Assembly: GCF_000972845.2 (NCBI RefSeq)
Contig: NC_040016.1
Coordinates: forward strand, 9,754,701-9,818,700
Source: Larimichthys crocea
Taxonomy: Eukaryota > Chordata > Actinopteri > Sciaenidae
Direction of reading: 5' to 3'
DNA length: 64,000 nucleotides
The notes under the pieces are model-generated. The model was not told where the DNA came from and ran no database searches. It saw only the letters and a list, made by a program, of their open reading frames with translations. This document shows, one piece after another, positions 49,901 through 64,000 of this stretch. The position numbers were made by a program, and so were the translations under genes. Numbering within the stretch: position 1 is the stretch's first letter; every line of letters starts with the position of its first letter.

Positions 49901-51397
49901 GTACAGAGCAGGTTTGCTGTGAATAATGTGCTGGTTGTCAGTGTTTCTATAGTACACAGATACTACAGAGATACTACACAGTAAGTCATGTGAGTTCAAA
50001 CATATCATCTGGATCATCTGATATTAAGTGTCTCTGTTGAGTGTTTCCCTGCTTCTCCTTCACACAAAAAAATTCCTGGAGTTGGTAAACTCTGCTAACC
50101 CTCATAATGCTGACTGAAGCTGAACATCAAGCAAACTTATAGAAGAAGAGCTGGGGGGGGGGGGGGACCTTGAATATAAATTTAGAAATTTAACGTCAGA
50201 GCTCCAGTGCTCCGGCTGTATCCTTGGCTTTTTAGTAGCTGTGCAGCTGTCAGTGTGCAGCATACTTCTATAGTGACGGTTGGTGGCGTTTATAGGATGA
50301 TGACAGAATTACAATCACAGCACATCTCTTCAGTGACATGCTGGATGGAGCACGGCGTTGGGGATTTACAGGACAAGTCCAGGGGTCTCATTTATAAAAC
50401 AGTGTGTAGGAGCCATACTGTAGGCTTCCACTAAAATAAAAACCATTAATAAATGTGTGTGTACGTACACCTGCAGGCAGCTTTCCCGTTATAGACCACA
50501 GTCCGCCTGGAAATGTGTGAGCGAGGCTCAGCCTCATATCCAGCCCTCCACACGTCCGCATTCAACCATAAACGGTCAATCATGGCAACGACAGAGACGA
50601 CAACGAAAAATATGTGAGGTGGAGGTTAGAAAGCACAGATTGTTTAAGAGCCACAGCAGCGAGGTCACAAATACAACAAAATGCAGCAAGTTTCAAAGAG
50701 TTATATTATTCCTAAAATGGACTTTAGGCAGGAAGGTAAACATTATAAGTTGTCAAACACACACCTCTTGGTGAATTAACCCTGGTGCCAGCTGGTTACC
50801 AGAAACCCAGAGAGATTTATGGCCTTCTTGTGTTTTCACTGGGATGGCACAGTCTGGTTGGGTCACTCTATGTTGGTTTAGCACACAGATCCAAGGACTA
50901 GGAAATCTAAAACTGATTTTGTTTTTGTTCATTTACAACAATCCACTGGCCATATATGCCTAGTTTTAGACAATACAATGAAAGATAAGATCCCACATCG
51001 GGGAAATTCACTTGTCACAACAGCTCATATAATTTTGGATTTCTACAACCGATGGTGATTCCATGATCAGCCCTGTCCTCTGAGCTCTGGGGATGAAATA
51101 TTAAGCAGACTTTTATTTAAGATTAGAGTTGGTCTCTATCTTTCGTTAAGACCAAGTTGAAATAACACTCATCACGCTCAATAACAATCTGGCTTCAATT
51201 CACCACCTCACCATCTGTGTCACTTATTTTCCCGTCTCCAAAATGTTTTGTTCACATGGGTCAGAGTTTTTTTTTTTTTTTTTAGGTGCGCACATTTTGT
51301 TTTCATAGATTGCGTGCAAAGTGGCCTATGCATCTTTCAGGCCCCGTTTTGTGTGTACACAATGGTTATAAATGAGACCCTAGGGTGCTTGGTCATT
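46990..51397 (-). other. ampd2 3' UTR and/or convergent intergenic spacer
   Basis: 4.4 kb between the convergent stops of eps8l3 and ampd2, without a supported gene. Minus-strand AATAAA hexamers (TTTATT on plus) occur at about 51112, 49357 and 47002, so the ampd2 3' UTR could be 0.3, 2.0 or 4.4 kb. The segment also holds a perfect hairpin (49711-49736) and a 14-G run (50153-50166). Confidence 0.45.
49711..49736. other. perfect hairpin, 10-bp stem and 6-nt loop
   Basis: TTTAAGCCGC (49711-49720), loop CCTGAA, GCGGCTTAAA (49727-49736). The stem is uninterrupted with a GCCGC core. It lies about 1.7 kb beyond the ampd2 stop, possibly inside its 3' UTR. It is not a histone stem-loop (different stem and loop), and no tail or U-tract makes it a terminator. 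Confidence 0.8.
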
Positions 51398-57831
<6,434 letters not shown>

Positions 57832-60062
57832 CTGAAGGCACGGAGACACAGACAGAGTTTTGTGTGATAGAAACGCACTTCATAATCACAAATGAGACAG
57901 ATGGATTACAATTAAGCAACAGAGAAAACAGTAGCAGAGCCTTTTGAACGCATCAACTTATTCAAATATAAAGCATAAAAGCAGAGCAGTTAAACATTTA
58001 AATGCCAATATTAAAGTATTATAGTCATTTAAAGTAAAGCCTAAATATGAAATAAAACACAACTGTCTTTTACTTAATGAGAAGTAAATACATTTATCTG
58101 TAATCTATGCACATTTTCTAAGCTACATAACATTTCAACAAAGTTACACTGTCTACTAAATACTATCCTGTATTTTGACTAGGTTCTCTCTGGCCACAGA
58201 TCATTACATGGTTTAGGTTTCTGCATCTGGAGCCACACAATGCAACTGAAGAATCTCGTCCTTGGTGTTTCATCAGATCACATTTAACATCTTTTCTGCT
58301 TGAAGAAAAGTAACTTGATAACCGGAGTTATACTACACTACAGTCTTCTTTCACATGGGTATAACGCAGATAAAAAATGTCAGTTAGGTGTACCTCCAGT
58401 TGACTAATGCACTCTCGTCGTAGTGTCTATGAAAAATATGAATTTCCAGGCTGTGTGGCCTTGTACCGGGAATTGTTGGCTTGATAAAGATCTGTAGTTC
58501 ATATTTTAAATGTTTACTATTAACACAGCTCTGACAGCGAAGACAGTAAAGAACTCTCTCCGAGCACACATACAGTGTATAACACGACATCTTTACTGCA
58601 CACTACATCATGTGCAATGTGCAGTAATTGACAGGGCGAATGGGAGAGCTCGGATACACACGGACCATCTGGGTGCTTTGCAGGCTCACAGCTAATTCGA
58701 TAGCGATGATGTGAATCTCTACACAATTATTCACCAATTTCACAGCCTGCCGAAAACAGAGACAGACAAATAATCTAAAAACAGAGTCAAAGCTCACTAG
58801 TACCATCGTAGGCAAAAAATAGTCAAGAATTTACATTTGGTTTACCAAAGATTGCAATGTGGTGGTTCGAGTGTGGAAAACTATGATTTTAGCAACCACA
58901 AATTTGTCTCGGACTATCTGTACTGTACAGTTTAGACTCAAGCGATCCACAAAACGAATACAGACTACACATCCATACTTTTCAGACAAACAAAGTGTGC
59001 TTGACAAAAAAAAACAGTCAACTAAAAACTGAGAACTTCCTGTTTTCTTCCTTCAGCTTCGGCTACAGGAGAACACTGCACTGAATATATCAAAAACATC
59101 AGCTGCAAATACTAAAACAGTTAGCCAGAAGTTAAACAAATGCACAAAACCACCATTATCTACGCAGCTCTGGTGACAGTCGCCGTGGCTACAATGTGTC
59201 GCACAGCTTGAAAATCCTCATAATATGTCCAAGAACAGAAGCGGGCTTAAGGGAGGACAGCTGCAGCAGCAGATCCTGTGTCACTTCAATCACACATGGG
59301 TATGCACGCACTTGAAAAAGACTTACTGTAACTCACATGTACACACTGACTTGTGCGTACACACACCTGAGAATGACACAGAGGGGCCTTCCCCACTTCA
59401 GACCTGCTGGAAACAGATGACGGCAGCTCCACTCCAGACTAAACCCAACACAATAGAGGAGAACTACCGAAAGACAAAATACCTTTGTCTGAGGAACACT
59501 GAAGAACATCATTCACTGATTCTTGAGTACTTTCTAAAGACAGCCATGTGTTTTAAAGCATAGTTACGTGCACACACAGTAATCCACTCACTCATAACAA
59601 GTCTATGGCTTTGGGAGTGGTGTGTTCATTCTCCTCTGTAATTGTTGCCATTATTGGTGCTGTGTCTGGCCTGTGACAATTAGTCTCTGCCATCTGCTGT
59701 CTGCCTCCGAGGCTGTAAATGTTAGGACTAAACAGAGTGTAACTCTCCATACTATACTACTACTGGCATGACACTGTAAAACATTTCAGTCCTGCACAGT
59801 TGTGACATGAGCTGCTCACAATCATATGCCATAAAAAAGAGTTTATCGTGCACCGTTATAGCTCCAGCGCCGCTGGATTATTGAGGCGGATCTTTAAATT
59901 CCAAGATTAGATTTATGATCACAGTGTTTGTCTCAAGGACGAACTACATAATGGCAACAGTGTTTCCAAGTTACCTCAGAGATATCTTGATCTTGAGTAC
60001 ACACGTGTGCATGTAACATGTTCATTTTCACATGGACAGACAGATGACTTCAAGTACACACA

Positions 60063-60109
<47 letters not shown>

Positions 60110-63100
60110 CTATCCCAAGTATAGTATCAATGTAATCCCCCAGCCTTTCCACCACAGATGACTCTTAATCCAGCACCCCCAACTTTATTTATCCCAATGA
60201 CATCATGGTAGTAGGGAACACAAACCTTCTACACACATCTATACAGGTAAACACATTCAAACTGGGAGAAGACGAAGTAAAAAATAAAGGATAGCAGAAG
60301 AATGAAACTTTGAATAGCAAATTCTCTCTGTGTGTGTTTTGCCTCCGTGCTGTGCAAAGAGAACAAAAATACAGCTGAGAGCCGACCATCAAACAATCAA
60401 CAGAGGCTCTCTGAAGTTTATGGTGTGAAGGCTTGTATAAGTCATTCAGCTCAGTCCAACCAGAGAAATCACTTCGGGCTTCAGACTGGGGGCTCGTCCT
60501 TGAGACAAATTGAAACTGTGCAACTGTAAATTTAGGAGAAAGAGTGTGTATCAACGTGGTACAATACACCCTCATTTCCTTTTTTTTTTTGGGTAGTATT
60601 TCTGAGAAGGCTTGACATAAACACACTTGTTTTGTTTCAAATGGAGGTTTGTCATTTTTAAGATGCGTCACCAAGTGGACATTGATGCAGTGACAGAACA
60701 TAATTGGTTAGTTTGTAGCCTATGCAAAAATAATAGTAACACTTATATTATTATAATTTTTGTTATTATATTATTATGAAAATTTACTACGAACACTGAT
60801 TGTTGAATTTTCTGGTCTTGGCTGGACAATAAAGCTGGAAAACGTTACGGTAATGTCAGAGCGGATTTTATTTTTGAGGTATGAACGCTGGGAACTTGAT
60901 CTTTTGCATCAAATTAGGTAGACTTAATTTTCCCCTTGCTTAGAACATGGTCTAATCATAGCTCTTACGTTCATAACCCTCCCCCAAAAAACAGTATGTG
61001 TAAGACACAAAAAATACTTTGGTAACACAACAAACATCCAAAACCGTAAAGAATGCTGCAAGACCAGCTAATCAGCCAAGAATTGAGGAAGTGCTGTCGA
61101 CTCTAAAAGAGAGATTAGAGTTCAGATTTATCTGCTTGTATGAACTGATAAAGGATTTGCCACGTGAGGTAATATAGAAAATTGAGAATTGATACGTTAA
61201 GATGACCTGAAAATCGTTGGCAAGTGAACTGAAATCAAATCATGAATCCAGTGAAGAGTCACACCTCTAGTTTCAAACCACTGTGTACATCCAGACTGCA
61301 TGACAACAACATGCTGGCAAAGAAATCTATCCTCACCTCAAAGACGCTATTTACTGGGAGTGAATTAAACGCCCTCCTATCTTCATGTAGCCATTGTGAG
61401 TTAATTTCTTAGCCCAGTGAGTAACCCCGACAAAGCTCTCCATCTCAACTTTCTCTGACATCCCTGGGACCTGAGTCTGCACACCACCCACATACACTAC
61501 CCACCTGTTCCTTCGAGCCCAACCACAGAGGCAGTCATCTACAATCTGTGGAGCTGCCTCTGCACTGCAAAGGATCAATACAATCCTTCCAGCCTGTCTC
61601 ATCCTCCTCGTCCTTCAGGCCAAAAGTAGCAGCAGCAGAGTAGTGCCATCCTTAGCTCATACACTGAAGTAGTCAGTCAAAACATTATGCAGCATGTCCG
61701 TGAAAATATTCCACGATCAGAGAGGTCGATCCCAATCTGCCAGCTCTTGTTTTGTTAAACAACTATTTCAAGTGTGTCAAAGAAGGTTTCCACCACAATA
61801 ACAACACCCAAGGTAACATTTTATTTTTTGAGTCGAGGGAATAGTAACATGTTTTTGTGCTCAAGGTAGCAACTATTCTCTCTGTGGTCCACGTAGAAAC
61901 ACAAAACTTTAATACACAATGTACAGAAACCATCCACTGTAAATCACATATTTCTGCCCCTCACACCTCCCTGTAACCACCCAATCCTTGTCATACCCAT
62001 ACAACACCAAAGATAACTGATCATAAATATATAAAGAGTGAGTATCTCAAGCCCGTAGTCCAGCTGTGCAAAGCCACAGATCACACAAGAGGATACAAAC
62101 TAAATAAAATAACCATTCCATGGCAATTACACAACAAACAGAAGAGAATAAATCAAACAAAACAAGATCCCTAGGAAAGTCTGTGTTATGATAATGGGAA
62201 GAAACAGTGATACCCAGATGAGACAACCCTCTACTCAGCTACTACAGCTGTTAGGGGAAATGAACTAAGCAAACTTTACTTGTTTTTCTTCTCCTTTCTT
62301 GTTTACCTGTTTTAAAATTGCACAACACATCCTGACATAACTTCAAAAAGTCAGGGGTGTGTCTAGTACTTTCTGTCTATTGGCAGCAAACCTGGCCTGG
62401 CAATAGTTTGGTCTTACTTGATAATTCACATGCCAGTTGTTTGAAATTTGCATAATGAAGTTTGACTGCATCCATGATAATAACAGACCTTTTCATTAAT
62501 GCTGCTGTTAATAGCCAATATGTCTTTTCTCCTGCCCTGCGAGAGGCAGCCAAGTGCCAACATGACCCCCCCTCCATCACCAAGAGTCCAAATATCAATA
62601 ATCATCTTTAATACTTGAATTAAGTATGGCGAGAAATATGGCAATGCAACTGATGTCATCTCAGTATTAAAAAACGGTATATCAATATATCACAATGTGG
62701 TAAATGTATTACAAACATCAAGCCATGTTCCACTTTCACTACTATAATAACTCATTTTAATCTAGAAAGACATAATGATGATGTCCTCACAATTTGATTT
62801 TGCTGAAGGTCAGCACATGATAATATTGAAATATTTTGCCCGCTGACCATATGTTCGTGTATGTATTATTCAGACATGTAAACACTGTAAATAAAGGCTC
62901 TCGGCTTATATTTGTAGTGATATTCAATTGTTCCAATGCAAACAATCATCTGTGAACCTAAAAGTCACGCAGCAGCATTGTTCAAACTGTTCATGGCTTA
63001 AAAAAAAATACTCTGTGTGTGTGTGTGTGTCCCATATTAATGTGTTCTGGTCTACCTTTTTGGTCTACTATGACTGTGGCCCTCAGGGTTTCCAACCATT

Positions 63101-64000
63101 TGTTTTTCAGATTTCATTTTATTCCCTGAGAGAGGGAGAGTGGTGGCACAAGCTTCAGATGTTCCTTAGCAACCACAGATGAGAATAAACCTCTACCTTA
63201 GGTCGTTGTCTTGAAAATATAGGCAGTTAATACTACTCAGCAGGCTGGGTGCAAAGGGAACAAACAACACAATGCAAATTCACTTTGTAAACAGTTTTTT
63301 CTAATTTTCTTTAACCTTCTGGAGAGACAAAAATACATTTAAATGCACGCATTAAAAACACCAAAATTATTCCCAGTACTTTAGTGAGACGCATTTACTG
63401 CTACTCCACAGCGTTCTTTAACATAAGCAGCCTTTAAGATGAGACTAAGTCTATGCCATCACATACAACAACGCACAAAACACACGTCAGCTGTTCGCAC
63501 AAAGACACATCAGGAAGGTCAACATGTTTAGGTGGACTGTCTAAAAAAGAAAGACATTTATGTGGCACCTTTCCAGCGATTTAAACTCCGCTGCAGCCCA
63601 CCTTTCTCATTTACTGCACACTCTTGTAGAACGTGTGCCATACACTGTATACGTTTTGTTTCTGTCAGCACACTCGCAGGAATCTCAGTGATTAATCCAC
63701 TGGGTGATATCACTGCATCACCGTATAGGACTGTAGCAAAACACCCCCGAATGTTCACTCACTGCAACAGCCAGACTCTGCACTAAACTATAGAACACAT
63801 CAAGCTGTCCAAATATCAGCGTCACGGCAACACACCGAATGCATGACGTATTTATCTCTCCCATCTGCTTATGCTCCCCCGTGAAGAACCCCCTCCTCAT
63901 TTCTATACTTCCTCCCACTGTCTTCTGCATGAGCTTAATCCAACACACCAAAACTCTGATTACGAGCACCTCGTCTGTCACTGTGAGCTTGTACTTGTAA
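57832..64000 (-). other. region upstream of ampd2, no supported gene
   Basis: 6.2 kb with no recognisable exon. It probably holds ampd2 5' intron or promoter sequence, since at least one more coding exon is needed upstream. A (CA)n microsatellite lies at 60066-60107 and a (TG)n tract at 63014-63030. Minus-strand frames at 60189-60701 and 63718-63981 and a plus-strand frame at 59225-59563 have no recognisable domains or splice support. Confidence 0.5.
60066..60107. repeat. (CA)n microsatellite
   Basis: Uninterrupted CA dinucleotides, about 21 units, in non-coding DNA upstream of ampd2. Confidence 0.95.

Noticed and set aside
50153..50166. Run of 14 G as a G-quadruplex regulator
   Set aside because: A single homopolymer run with no conserved context; nothing beyond simple sequence can be supported.
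59225..59563. 112-codon plus-strand frame
   Set aside because: No similarity or motif recognised; lies in unannotated DNA antisense to ampd2's upstream region.
60189..60701. 170-codon minus-strand frame upstream of ampd2
   Set aside because: Long for chance, but the composition is unlike a protein family I know and it does not supply the phase-1 exon end that ampd2 needs.

Overview
This 64 kb window is vertebrate nuclear DNA, almost certainly from a ray-finned (teleost) fish. The genes are split into many exons with GT..AG introns, many only 70-150 bp long. Intergenic DNA is AT-rich and holds CA/GT and GATA microsatellites, and the interspersed repeats are of fish type (a tRNA-derived SINE, LINE remnants, hAT-like 'aagtaaa/gtactt' elements). 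I saw no bacterial, phage or CRISPR structure. Gene names rest on comparing exon translations with remembered human proteins; no database search was run.

Layout from left to right. (1) 21-8047, minus strand: polybromo-1 (pbrm1), 24 coding exons encoding six bromodomains, two BAH domains and the start of the HMG box. The C-terminus lies beyond base 1 and a non-coding first exon lies near 9.6 kb. (2) 12844-15132, plus: wdr77 (MEP50, the PRMT5 partner), 10 coding exons. (3) 17360-24398, minus: the fish homologue of human C6orf132, an uncharacterised proline-rich protein, 5 coding exons. (4) 28904-31112, plus: a guanylate-cyclase-activating protein (GCAP1-like), 4 exons. (5) 34070-37411, plus: irf6, 7 coding exons plus a non-coding first exon. 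(6) 41029-46636, plus: eps8l3, 18 coding exons. (7) 51398-57831, minus: ampd2 (AMP deaminase 2), 17 coding exons; its first coding exon was not found.

Splice phases were followed through all seven genes. They agree everywhere except one ampd2 junction (54774/54842), which joins in frame only through a weak donor. One ampd2 intron has a GC donor. The human counterparts lie on several chromosomes (1p13, 1q32, 6p21, 3p21), so the block looks like an ancestral linkage group. The genes do not form an operon. irf6, eps8l3 and the C6orf132 homologue may share epithelial expression, pbrm1 and wdr77 are nuclear chromatin/methylation factors, ampd2 is purine metabolism, and the GCAP is expected in photoreceptors.

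The rest is introns, UTRs and repeat-bearing intergenic DNA. The best non-coding signals are a SINE with a perfect 13-bp target-site duplication nested in an older element (38.97-39.26 kb), a perfect 10-bp-stem hairpin (49.71 kb), a 16-bp CRE palindrome upstream of irf6 (33.44 kb), and an inverted repeat plus Myb-like sites upstream of pbrm1 (9.37-9.70 kb). I found no wholly new biological system.
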